DNA of 20,326 nucleotides from Geoalkalibacter_A sp034189505. GTDB taxonomy: Bacteria; Desulfobacterota; Desulfuromonadia; Desulfuromonadales; Geoalkalibacteraceae. The stretch's first letter is position 1, and every line of letters begins with the position of its first letter. Of this stretch, positions 13,885 to 20,326 are shown piece by piece. A program made the position numbers and the translations under genes. The stretch spans positions 1 through 20,326 of the forward strand of contig JAXHUR010000061.1 in assembly GCA_034189505.1 (NCBI GenBank), read 5' to 3'. Under the pieces are notes generated by a model, which had not been told where the DNA came from, did no database searches, and worked only from the letters and a program-made list of their open reading frames with translations.

Positions 13885-15159
13885 ATGGCCCACCTGACCG
13901 CCCGCAACTCCTACCACCATTTGACGCAGCGCCTGAACCGCTTCCCCCAGGGGGCGCCACCCTCTGAACTACTGACCCGCATTCTATCCATTCTTTTCAG
14001 CGAAAGGGAAGCTGTGCTGGTCGCCGCTCTTCCGCTGCGGCCATTTACCGCTGCAAAAGCTGCAAAGGCGTGGGGAAAGTCAGTGGGAGAGGCTGAGCGT
14101 ATTCTGCGGGAACTCTCTTCCCGGGCATTGCTGGTCGATATTGAGCAGAAAGGGCGAATGCACTATGTTCTTCCACCGCCCATGGCCGGATTCTTTGAAT
14201 TCACCATGATGCGGGTGCGGGATGACCTGGATCAGAAACTGCTTGCCGAACTGTTCGAGCAGTACATAACAGTCGAGGACGATTTCATCAAGGCTTTGTT
14301 CGTCGACGGTGAAACGCAGCTGGGACGGGTGTTGGTAGGCGAGGACGTGCTCGCCTCAAAAAATGACCTGCATGTCCTTGACTATGAACGCGCGACACAC
14401 ATGATCGAATCGGCCACCGCTGTCGGAATCGGTCTCTGTTACTGCCGGCACAAGCGCGCCCATCAGGGGCTTGCCTGCAGTGCGGAGATGGATATCTGCA
14501 TGACCTTCAACACCGTGGCGTCTTCGTTGATCCGTCACGGGCATGTGCGCCGTGTCGAAATAACTGAATGCAAAGAACTTCTGCACAAAGCCTGGGAGCA
14601 GAATCTGGCTCAGTTCGCTGAAAACGTCCAGAGCGGCGTCAATTTCATCTGCAACTGCTGCCCCTGCTGCTGCGAGGCGATGATCGCCCATCAGCGTTTC
14701 GGCCACCAGCATCCCATTCATACCAGCAATTACATTGCCGAGGCGGCCGACAATTGTTCCGGCTGCGGGCGCTGTCTGCCGGTATGCCCTGCGCGGGTAA
14801 TCAATCTGGAGACGGAAAAAGATGATGGATCGGGTCGGCGTCAGGCGGTCATCGATGAGGAGCTCTGTCTGGGATGTGGCGTCTGTGTCCGGGTGTGTCA
14901 GCTGCAGGCCCTGCGCATGAAGCCGCGGCCGCAGCGCGTCATTACTCCAGTCAATTCCGTTCACAAAACCGTCAAGATGGCGATTGAGCGGGGAACGCTC
15001 GAGCACATTATATTCGACAACCAGGTGTTGTGGAGCCATAGGGCGTTGGCGGCTCTTCTGGGTGCTGTGCTCCGCATGCCCCCGGTCAAGCGTAGCCTTG
15101 CTTCGAGCCAACTCGGCTCCCGATACCTGGAGCAGTTATGCAGAAAATTCGATTTTTAA
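13885..15159 (+). CDS. Fe-S protein with N-terminal winged helix, Cys cluster and two 4Fe-4S motifs
   Basis: 424 residues. The ATG overlaps a TAA (TTTAATGG), a remnant of coupling to a lost upstream gene that ended KETV. Residues ~25-100 look like a winged-helix/MarR-like domain. A middle region holds CYCRHKRAHQGLAC (185-198) and the cysteine-dense CNCCPCCC (256-263). The C-terminal ferredoxin part has CSGCGRCLPVCP (291-302) and CLGCGVCVRVCQ (328-339), two classical 4Fe-4S motifs. The tail is basic and hydrophobic. It is likely a cytoplasmic electron-transfer or redox-sensing protein; similar proteins are common in anaerobes, but the function is not established. The fossil at 12701 matches residues 13-32. 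Confidence 0.85.
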   Translation: MAHLTARNSYHHLTQRLNRFPQGAPPSELLTRILSILFSEREAVLVAALPLRPFTAAKAAKAWGKSVGEAERILRELSSRALLVDIEQKGRMHYVLPPPMAGFFEFTMMRVRDDLDQKLLAELFEQYITVEDDFIKALFVDGETQLGRVLVGEDVLASKNDLHVLDYERATHMIESATAVGIGLCYCRHKRAHQGLACSAEMDICMTFNTVASSLIRHGHVRRVEITECKELLHKAWEQNLAQFAENVQSGVNFICNCCPCCCEAMIAHQRFGHQHPIHTSNYIAEAADNCSGCGRCLPVCPARVINLETEKDDGSGRRQAVIDEELCLGCGVCVRVCQLQALRMKPRPQRVITPVNSVHKTVKMAIERGTLEHIIFDNQVLWSHRALAALLGAVLRMPPVKRSLASSQLGSRYLEQLCRKFDF

Positions 15160-15177
15160 AAAATTCTTAAAAAAGTC

Positions 15178-15205
15178 GTGACAAATCTAAAAAGTTAGCT
15201 ACAAT
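15178..15205 (+). promoter_or_regulatory. Sigma-70-type promoter before the small Cys-motif protein
   Basis: GTGACA (15178-15183) and TACAAT (15200-15205) are separated by 16 bp, within AT-rich sequence 49 bp before ATG 15254. The match to consensus is good (5/6 and 5/6). Confidence 0.6.
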
Positions 15206-15253
15206 TAACAATAATCAACCTGCATCTTCTCGATATATTAAAAGGGGGGCGTC

Positions 15254-15655
15254 ATGCCCGGGTCGCGCAGACAAATCTATGAAGGACTGGTGGCTCTGAA
15301 CGAGGAAATGTTTCCCAAGGTCTGCGGTCGTTGTGGCCAGGTCTTCCATTCTGTTGATGATTATCTGCACAAAACAAGGCGATTATTCCATTGCTCAGGA
15401 CTACGCCGCTATGAAGAACCGAGCCTGAGTTTCCTCGGCCTTTACCGCAACTGCCGCTGTGGGTCGACGCTGCTGGCCATGTTCCAGGACCGCCGCGACG
15501 AATCCGAAGTCGGTATGCGGCGCCGCACCCGGTTTCAGGCGGTTCTCGATCAGTTGGTTGAGGCCGGCTGGGACCGCTCTATTGCCCGTGAAGAAGTGGA
15601 GAAGATTCTCGCCGGGCAGAAAAGCACCTTGCTGGAACTGTTTCTTGCCCGCTGA
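15254..15655 (+). CDS. Small conserved-looking protein with two Cys pairs, function unknown
   Basis: 133 residues, with AAAGGGGGG upstream of ATG 15254. The N-terminal half has CGRCGQ (about 24-29) and CRCGS (about 67-71), which could together bind zinc as a split ribbon or hold an Fe-S cluster; HCSGL (about 46-50) adds another Cys. The C-terminal half is helical and charged (RRTRFQAVLDQLVEAGWDRS). No signal peptide or membrane helix is present. It follows the Fe-S protein gene with its own promoter, so it may be co-regulated. No family is recognised with confidence. Confidence 0.75.
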   Translation: MPGSRRQIYEGLVALNEEMFPKVCGRCGQVFHSVDDYLHKTRRLFHCSGLRRYEEPSLSFLGLYRNCRCGSTLLAMFQDRRDESEVGMRRRTRFQAVLDQLVEAGWDRSIAREEVEKILAGQKSTLLELFLAR

Positions 15656-16043
15656 TTACCCACCATCCCCAAAGCCCAAAGCTCAAAGCTTCTCCCTTGC
15701 ATCTACGCCCTCCTTGTCCTATGTTGAAGTGTGCGAAAATACAACAAATCCGAGGTGAAAATGAACAGGGAGCCTTCCGGCCCGCTTACGCCGGCTATAC
15801 AGGGACAATCTACAGGGGAGGCTCAGGAAGGGGATGTTTCATCAGGCAGGGGCAGGGTGAAAGAAAAGCGGCTGCCGGTATCATCATCAATTGGGCTTTC
15901 GACCCAGATGCTGCCCNNNNNNNNNNNNNNNNNNNNNNNNNNNNNNNNNNNNNNNNNNNNNNNNNNNNNNNNNNNNNNNNNNNNNNNNNNNNNNNNNNNN
16001 NNNNNNNNNNNNNNNNTATACAGGGACAATCTACAGGGGAGGC
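15656..16043. other. Intergenic region with a 100-N gap inside an exact duplication
   Basis: 15656-15795 holds no gene; it shows a short tandem pattern CCAAAGC/CCAAAGC/TCAAAGC at about 15668. 15917-16016 is exactly 100 N. The 121 bp before the gap (15796-15916) are identical to the 121 bp after it (16017-16137), part of which encodes the C-terminus of the kinase. This is what overlapping, unjoined contig ends look like. Open frames crossing the gap are artefacts. Confidence 0.9.
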
Positions 16044-17708
16044 TCAGGAAGGGGATGTTTCATCAGGCAGGGGCAGGGTGAAAGAAAAGCGGCTGCCGGT
16101 ATCATCATCAATTGGGCTTTCGACCCAGATGCTGCCCTGGTGCAGGCGGACGATCTCTTTGCAGATAGCCAGACCGAGACCTGTGCCTTTGCGACTTTTA
16201 GGCTCTCCGGAATCGATCTGCTGATATCGCCCGAACAACCCTTTCTGTTGCTGTGGGGGTATGCCGGGACCGTGATCTTCGACATCGACCCGAACTGTTG
16301 TTTTATACCGGTAGGCCAGCAGGCGTATGCATCCGTCGCGAGGGCTGAATTTGGCTGCATTGGTCAGCAGGTTGGTCAGAACACGGCCCAGTTGCTGTCC
16401 GTCTGCATTGATGATGGGGAGATCGTCCTCAATCTGCAGGTCGACCGAGAGATTTTTCTCCATAAAGAGTGCGGCGAGTTCCCGGGAGGTCTCCTGCGCA
16501 ATTTCTCTGATGGAGACCGGCAGGGGAGTCAGGGTCATTTTGCCGGCCTCGAGTTTTGAGAGGTGAAGGATGTCCTCGATAAGTGAAAGAAGTCGGTTCG
16601 ATCCACTCTGAATATTGCACAGCGCGCTCTTCTGGTCCTCATTTACGGAACCGAGCACTTCCTGAGACAGAACTTCGGAAAAGCCGCGAATACTGGTCAG
16701 GGGAGAGCGCAGGTCATGCACCAGCATGGAGATGAAATCGGCTTTGATCTCCTCGATCTCATTGAGTTTGTTGATGTATCGCGCCACAATTTCGAAACGG
16801 TCGGCAACCAGGCCGAGGGCATGGGCAATGCCTTCCGTCAATGCGCGCTCTTTTCTGTTGAACAGGCATATCAATCCGAATGTCTCATCACCCTGTCGGA
16901 TCGGCAGGGTGTGGAAGGTATGAAATTCTTCAGAGAGATCCTCCTTCAGTGGCGGATTTTCCGGGAAAATAAAAAGTCCATTTATTCCTTCATGATACGT
17001 GTTTGCAGACGGAATCTGCCGGATCATCATATCACGAGCTGCGGCAATAAAACCGGCCGGCATGGGTTGATTGATGGAAAATGCCAGAGTCAGTTTGTCG
17101 CGCCCCTGCCGCAGCAGAAGGCCGGCTGCGTCATGACGACAGATGTCGCCCAGAAAACGGAGGAGATTTTCGCTGAGAAGTTCCGTGTCATGGGTCAAAC
17201 TGGTGAATTTAAGAATTTCATTTGAAATCGTGGACTCGTACAGGAGTCGGTCCAGGATATCCGTGATGCGCGCCTGGATATCATCCTTGTTCAGGGTGTC
17301 GACGGCCCGCGCATGTTTGCGTGGCCCGGGAGTGCGACCATCGAGCATATTTTCGACGGCATCAGCGATACGGGGTATGTCCGAGGTTTTTTCCAGGTAG
17401 AGATCCGCCCCGGCATTTTTCCCCCAGAACCGATCATGCTGCTCGGTGAGGTTGGTGAGTAAAACCACTGGGATTTGAGCGGTCACAGGATCGTTTTTAA
17501 GAACTCGGCACAGATGATAGCCGTTGAGCTCTGGCATAATGATGTCTGAAAGTACAAGGTCGGGTTCGATCTGGTAGACTTTAGCAATGGCTTCCATCCC
17601 ATCTTTCGCCTTTTCGACGGTAAACCCTTTGTGTTCAAGGGCATCCTTCAGCAGCGCTACCTGGGTGGGGCTGTCGTCAACGACAAGGATGGTAAAGGCC
17701 TGATCCAT
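16044..17708 (-). CDS. Response regulator-histidine kinase hybrid (REC-GAF-like-HisKA-HATPase)
   Basis: 554 residues from ATG 17708 (GAGG upstream). The N-terminal receiver domain has Asp11/Asp12 and the phospho-acceptor Asp55 in LVLSDIIMPE. A helical linker and a GAF-like region (about 150-310) follow. HisKA carries His331 in MLVHDLRSPLTSIRGFSEVL. The ATPase domain shows the N-box NLLTNAAKFS (446-455), G1 DHGPGIP (478-484) and G2 GTGLGLAICKEI (508-519). No membrane segment is seen, so it is a cytoplasmic kinase with an input receiver, typical of phosphorelay or chemosensory-type networks. No separate response regulator is adjacent, so the partner and output are unknown. The 3' end lies inside the duplicated sequence next to the N gap. 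Confidence 0.92.
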   Translation of the reverse strand: MDQAFTILVVDDSPTQVALLKDALEHKGFTVEKAKDGMEAIAKVYQIEPDLVLSDIIMPELNGYHLCRVLKNDPVTAQIPVVLLTNLTEQHDRFWGKNAGADLYLEKTSDIPRIADAVENMLDGRTPGPRKHARAVDTLNKDDIQARITDILDRLLYESTISNEILKFTSLTHDTELLSENLLRFLGDICRHDAAGLLLRQGRDKLTLAFSINQPMPAGFIAAARDMMIRQIPSANTYHEGINGLFIFPENPPLKEDLSEEFHTFHTLPIRQGDETFGLICLFNRKERALTEGIAHALGLVADRFEIVARYINKLNEIEEIKADFISMLVHDLRSPLTSIRGFSEVLSQEVLGSVNEDQKSALCNIQSGSNRLLSLIEDILHLSKLEAGKMTLTPLPVSIREIAQETSRELAALFMEKNLSVDLQIEDDLPIINADGQQLGRVLTNLLTNAAKFSPRDGCIRLLAYRYKTTVRVDVEDHGPGIPPQQQKGLFGRYQQIDSGEPKSRKGTGLGLAICKEIVRLHQGSIWVESPIDDDTGSRFSFTLPLPDETSPS

Positions 17709-17743
17709 GAAACCTCGGCGGGGATGATGCCAGGAAAACAGCA

Positions 17744-17757
17744 TTAACCCGGGTTAA
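17744..17757. repeat. Palindrome TTAACCCGGGTTAA
   Basis: A perfect 14-bp palindrome upstream of the kinase start. Its core AACCCGGGTTA also forms the outer edge of repeat B at 127-137, and partial forms occur at 20119-20129 and 20152-20160. It may be a solo end or footprint of family B, or an operator. Confidence 0.5.
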
Positions 17758-17801
17758 ACGGGTTGGCAAAGGAAATCGTCGGTTAATCTTAATCTGGTGA
17801 T

Positions 17802-17831
17802 TTTATACAATATTTTATAAAAACAGGTCAA
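17802..17831 (-). promoter_or_regulatory. Sigma-70-type promoter of the hybrid kinase gene
   Basis: On the minus strand TTGACC (17831-17826) precedes TATAAA (17807-17802) by 18 bp. This predicts a leader of about 85-90 nt that includes the TTAACCCGGGTTAA palindrome. Confidence 0.5.
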
Positions 17832-17961
17832 AGAATTATTCTTCTGTGGAGAAAATTCAGGGTGATGAGATAATAATCACGGGCATGACTTTGGTGCTTT
17901 AATTTTCATCAGGTCGCGACTTCACCTCCCTCTCAAGACTGCTATCCAAAAAGAAAGGATC

Positions 17962-17975
17962 CTTTAAATTTAAAG
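17962..17975. promoter_or_regulatory. Perfect AT palindrome upstream of the glnB promoter
   Basis: CTTTAAATTTAAAG, 14 bp, lies about 35-48 bp upstream of the sigma-54 core. It may be a regulator site, but such AT palindromes also arise by chance. The rest of 17832-18007 shows nothing further that I can support. Confidence 0.3.
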
Positions 17976-18007
17976 ACTTATATAGTTTTTCTGAAAAAAT
18001 TGCCAGA

Positions 18008-18024
18008 TTGGCAACTTCTTTGCT
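18008..18024 (+). promoter_or_regulatory. Sigma-54 promoter of glnB-glnA
   Basis: TTGGCAACTTCTTTGCT matches the -24/-12 consensus well: GG at 18010-18011 and GC at 18022-18023 with 10 bp between. RpoN promoters are standard for nitrogen-assimilation genes. The predicted start near 18035 leaves a leader of about 115 nt before glnB. Confidence 0.75.
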
Positions 18025-18038
18025 TTTGTAAATAGCCG

Positions 18039-18069
18039 CCATCAGCGCAAGGGGCAATTCCCTTGATGG
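18039..18069 (+). promoter_or_regulatory. Stem-loop at the 5' end of the glnB leader
   Basis: CCATC pairs with GATGG (18065-18069) and AAGGG (18049-18053) with CCCTT (18060-18064), leaving a GCAATT loop and a one-sided bulge. It begins right at the predicted transcript 5' end, so it may stabilise the mRNA or be a regulatory RNA element. No terminator T run follows. Confidence 0.4.
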
Positions 18070-18151
18070 GCTGGTAATCGGTGGTTATAATTTGATTTTT
18101 AAATTTTTATTACCGAAAACCTTTCATTTTACTGCCCCGGAGGTCAGACAA

Positions 18152-18490
18152 ATGCGAAAAGTCGAAGCGATTATCAAGCCCTTTAAACTCGATGAAGTCA
18201 AAGAAGCCCTCAACGAGATCGGCATCCAGGGTCTTACCGTCAGCGAGGTCAAGGGCTTCGGGCGTCAGAAAGGGCATACTGAACTCTACCGGGGCGCCGA
18301 GTATGTGGTCGACTTCATTCCAAAAATCAAGATGGAGATCATTGTGCGCGACGACCTGGTCTCCAAAGTGGTTGAATCCATTGCAGAGGCTGCCCGCACA
18401 GGTCGCATTGGTGATGGCAAAATTTTTGTGACGCCGGTTGATGAAGTTGTGCGTATTCGTACGGGAGAGTCCGGCGACGACGCGCTCTGA
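18152..18490 (+). CDS. glnB: Nitrogen regulatory protein P-II
   Basis: 112 residues, the canonical P-II length, from ATG 18152 with GGAGG 8 nt upstream; the longer in-frame start at 18092 is rejected. MRKVEAIIKPFKLDEVKEAL is the typical N-terminus. The T-loop GFGRQKGHTELYRGAEYVVD includes Tyr51, the uridylylation site. The B-loop TGRIGDGKIFV and C-terminal VRIRTGESGDDAL are intact. P-II senses 2-oxoglutarate and ATP/ADP and controls glutamine synthetase adenylylation and nitrogen gene expression. It is first in a glnB-glnA unit 132 bp from glnA, behind a sigma-54 promoter, which suits induction under nitrogen limitation. Confidence 0.97.
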   Translation: MRKVEAIIKPFKLDEVKEALNEIGIQGLTVSEVKGFGRQKGHTELYRGAEYVVDFIPKIKMEIIVRDDLVSKVVESIAEAARTGRIGDGKIFVTPVDEVVRIRTGESGDDAL

Positions 18491-18526
18491 TCGCCCGCAC
18501 AGTTTTGCTGATCTTTTATTTTGGGG

Positions 18527-18586
18527 CCGCCTTTCACAGGGACCGGCGGTTCATTCGAGATTTTTTTATCCGCCTGGTGCGGATAA
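18527..18586 (+). promoter_or_regulatory. Tandem hairpins between glnB and glnA
   Basis: Hairpin 1: CCGCC (18527-18531) with GGCGG (18545-18549). Hairpin 2: a perfect TTATCCGC (18566-18573), 5-nt loop, GCGGATAA (18579-18586), preceded rather than followed by a T run. They could tune glnA expression relative to glnB by processing or attenuation. ANTAR-type antitermination is known for nitrogen genes in Geobacter, but the loop sequences here do not clearly fit that motif. Confidence 0.4.
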
Positions 18587-18622
18587 AGGCAGCAGCACTA
18601 CGCTGATTTAAAGGAGATATGT

Positions 18623-20032
18623 ATGACCCCACAAGAAGTAGTCGAATTTGCAAAAGAGAATAACTGCGGAATGGTCGATTATAAATTCCTCGATTTCGTA
18701 GGGATCTGGCAGCATTTTACCACTCCCATCAGCGAATTCGATGAAGAGGTTTTCGAGGAAGGCCTGGGGTTTGACGGCTCTTCAATTCGGGGCTGGCAGC
18801 CGATTCACAACAGCGATATGCTGCTGATGCCTGATCCGACCACTGCGAAAATCGATCCTTTTCCCGAAGTGCCGACTTTGAGCCTTATCTGCAACATCAT
18901 TGATCCTTTTACCCGTGAAGGTTACAGCCGCGACCCGCGTTTTATTGCGCAGAAAGCCGAAGCCTATCTTAAATCCACCGGCATCGGAGATACCGCTTTC
19001 TTTGGCCCTGAACCTGAATTTTTCATATTTGACGATGTCCGCTATGCAAACACCTCCAACGAATCGTTTTACGCTGTCGATTCGGTTGAAGGCATCTGGA
19101 ACACCGGGCGGGAAGAATTTCCCAACCTTGGATACAAGCCGCGCCATAAAGAAGGCTACTTCCCCTGCGCCCCGACCGACTCCATGATCGACCTGCGCAA
19201 CGAAATGGTCCAGGTTCTGCAGAGCGTCGGCATTCGTATAGAGGCGTCTCATCACGAGGTTGCGACTGCCGGCCAGGCCGAAATCGACATGCGCTTTGAT
19301 TCTCTTCTGCGTATGGGCGACACCCTTCAGTGGTTTAAGTACATTATCAAGAATGTTGCCTTGAGAAACGGGAAAACCGTGACTTTTATGCCGAAACCCA
19401 TTTACAACGATAACGGCTCCGGCATGCATTGTCACCAATCGATCTGGAAAGACGGCAAGAATCTTTTCTGTGGAGACGGCTATGGCGGATTGTCCAAAGA
19501 AGCCCTTTGGTACATCGGCGGGATCATGAAGCACGCCAAAGCACTTTGCGCCTTTACCAATCCGACCACCATCAGCTACAAGCGCCTGGTGCCTGGCTTT
19601 GAAGCTCCGGTCAACCTTGCGTATTCCAATCGCAACCGCTCGGCTTCACTGCGCATCCCCTCCACCAGCAACCCGAAATCGAAGCGGGTGGAATATCGCA
19701 CTCCCGATCCGTCGTGCAACGGCTACCTTGCCTTCTCTGCACTGCTCATGGCCGGGCTCGACGGCATCGAAAATAAAATCGATCCGGGCGATCCCCTTGA
19801 CAAGGACATCTATGGTCTTTCTCCCGAAGAACTCAAGGATATTCCCAACGTTGCCGGAACCCTGCAGGAAGCCCTTGATTCCTTGCGGGATGATCACGAA
19901 TTTCTGCTCAAGGGAGATGTCTTTACTGAAGACGTGATCGATATGTGGATCAACTACAAAACCGAGGCGGAGGTCAACCCGGTGCGTATGCGCCCGACCC
20001 CGATGGAGTTCGCGCTTTACTACGACTGCTGA
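18623..20032 (+). CDS. glnA: Glutamine synthetase, type I (GSI-beta)
   Basis: 469 residues, close to the E. coli enzyme length, with AAAGGAGATAT before the ATG. Family signatures are in order: GLGFDGSSIRGW (47-58), GPEPEFFIFD (128-137, metal-binding Glu residues), HHEVATAGQAEID (210-222), KPIYNDNGSGMHCHQS (258-273), NRSASLRIP (338-346) and EYRTPDPSCNGYLAFSALLM (357-376). Tyr397 in KDIYGLS corresponds to the adenylylation site, so activity is probably controlled by GlnE with P-II input. The enzyme makes glutamine from glutamate, ammonia and ATP as a cytoplasmic dodecamer. It follows glnB in the same transcript and ends at a strong terminator. Confidence 0.98.
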   Translation: MTPQEVVEFAKENNCGMVDYKFLDFVGIWQHFTTPISEFDEEVFEEGLGFDGSSIRGWQPIHNSDMLLMPDPTTAKIDPFPEVPTLSLICNIIDPFTREGYSRDPRFIAQKAEAYLKSTGIGDTAFFGPEPEFFIFDDVRYANTSNESFYAVDSVEGIWNTGREEFPNLGYKPRHKEGYFPCAPTDSMIDLRNEMVQVLQSVGIRIEASHHEVATAGQAEIDMRFDSLLRMGDTLQWFKYIIKNVALRNGKTVTFMPKPIYNDNGSGMHCHQSIWKDGKNLFCGDGYGGLSKEALWYIGGIMKHAKALCAFTNPTTISYKRLVPGFEAPVNLAYSNRNRSASLRIPSTSNPKSKRVEYRTPDPSCNGYLAFSALLMAGLDGIENKIDPGDPLDKDIYGLSPEELKDIPNVAGTLQEALDSLRDDHEFLLKGDVFTEDVIDMWINYKTEAEVNPVRMRPTPMEFALYYDC

Positions 20033-20064
20033 GTTTCGCTGCAGTTGATATCCGCGAATAAATA

Positions 20065-20113
20065 AAAAGCAGAAAGCCCCCGACCTGTCATGAATCGGGG
20101 GCTTTCTGCTTTT
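20065..20113 (+). terminator. Strong terminator after glnA
   Basis: A 19-bp perfect stem: AAAAGCAGAAAGCCCCCGA (20065-20083) pairs with TCGGGGGCTTTCTGCTTTT (20095-20113). The symmetric A/T ends allow it to work in both directions. Confidence 0.95.
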
Positions 20114-20151
20114 CATGCTTAACCCGGGATAACTGTCCGACAGCCTCCTAG

Positions 20152-20326
20152 CCCGGGTTATTCATGAAGCTTTGTCGCGAAACCGGCAAGTGTCTGTCAG
20201 ATCAAGCCTGGCACAGGGATTTGCCCTGCAGACGTACTCACAGTACGTCGAAGCGCAAAGAGCGAGCACGGCTTGAGATGGCGGGCAATTGGCGGTTGCA
20301 GCAGAAGTTTTCATGAATAATCCGGG
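20152..20326. mobile_element. Dispersed repeat family B, copy 2 (inverted relative to copy 1)
   Basis: The 175-bp element starts CCCGGGTTATTCATGAA and ends TTCATGAATAATCCGGG at the window edge; these are 17-bp terminal inverted repeats with one mismatch. Inside are the hairpin GACGTACT-CAC-AGTACGTC, then GAAGC, and CAATTGGCGGTTGCAGCAG. Bases 20155-20285 are the reverse complement of 1-131 with few differences. No coding capacity is supported. Confidence 0.85.

Noticed and set aside
15697..16559. Open frames crossing the N run
   Set aside because: They depend on undefined bases and on the duplicated contig ends, and are antisense to the histidine kinase gene.
18566..18586. Perfect hairpin before glnA as a terminator
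   Set aside because: The T run lies before the stem, not after it, so it cannot act as a rho-independent terminator on the plus strand.
18782..19534. 250-codon minus-strand frame over glnA
   Set aside because: Antisense shadow of a highly conserved enzyme gene.
1..20326. CRISPR array
   Set aside because: The dispersed repeats are 155-175 bp, kilobases apart and without spacer periodicity; no cas gene is present.

Overview
The window looks like chromosomal DNA of an anaerobic, cytochrome-bearing deltaproteobacterium of the Desulfuromonas/Geobacter type. This is inferred from gene content: a P-II/glutamine synthetase pair, a SatP-type acetate permease, a small diheme c-type cytochrome lipoprotein, a polyferredoxin-like Fe-S protein, a PEP-CTERM protein and a Res-Xre toxin-antitoxin pair. 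Species cannot be named from the sequence. Both window edges lie in inverted copies of one dispersed repeat, and a 100-N scaffold gap sits near 16 kb, so this may be a draft scaffold that ended in repeats.

Layout. 0-2.8 kb: ion transporter, a DUF815 ATPase fragment, and a RES/Xre toxin-antitoxin operon with its own promoter and terminator. 2.8-6.6 kb: acetate permease (minus), macro-domain ADP-ribose hydrolase (plus) and a large MscS-type channel (minus), separated by strong terminators. 6.7-7.6 kb: a gene graveyard holding pieces of a metallophosphoesterase, a peroxiredoxin and an acetolactate synthase. 7.6-9.1 kb: a DUF2141 lipoprotein facing a coupled diheme cytochrome and unknown lipoprotein pair. 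9.1-13.9 kb: a mosaic cut by three copies of a 155-bp repeat (family A). It contains a dienelactone hydrolase tail, a LUD-domain gene with a start-proximal frameshift, an O-methyltransferase, a PfkB sugar kinase and an AT-rich PEP-CTERM gene. 13.9-15.7 kb: Fe-S protein and a small Cys-motif protein. 16.0-17.7 kb: response regulator/histidine kinase (minus). 18.0-20.1 kb: glnB-glnA behind a sigma-54-type promoter, with a strong terminator after glnA.

The most informative signals are non-coding or relict. Family A copy 1 inserted in the last codons of a hydrolase gene with an 8-bp target duplication, and removing it in silico restores a normal C-terminus and stop. Family B, at the window edges, has 17-bp terminal inverted repeats and shares a GTAC-hairpin/GTCGAAGC core with family A. 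A 60-nt fossil of the Fe-S gene's 5' end sits directly behind pfkB, 1.2 kb upstream of the intact gene, so a pfkB-ferredoxin operon seems to have been duplicated or replaced, and the PEP-CTERM gene lies between the two parts. The LUD gene would be full length with one extra base in a T9 or A7 run. The N-gap is flanked by an exact 121-bp duplication and is probably an assembly artefact.

No tRNA, rRNA, CRISPR array, transposase or integrase gene was seen.
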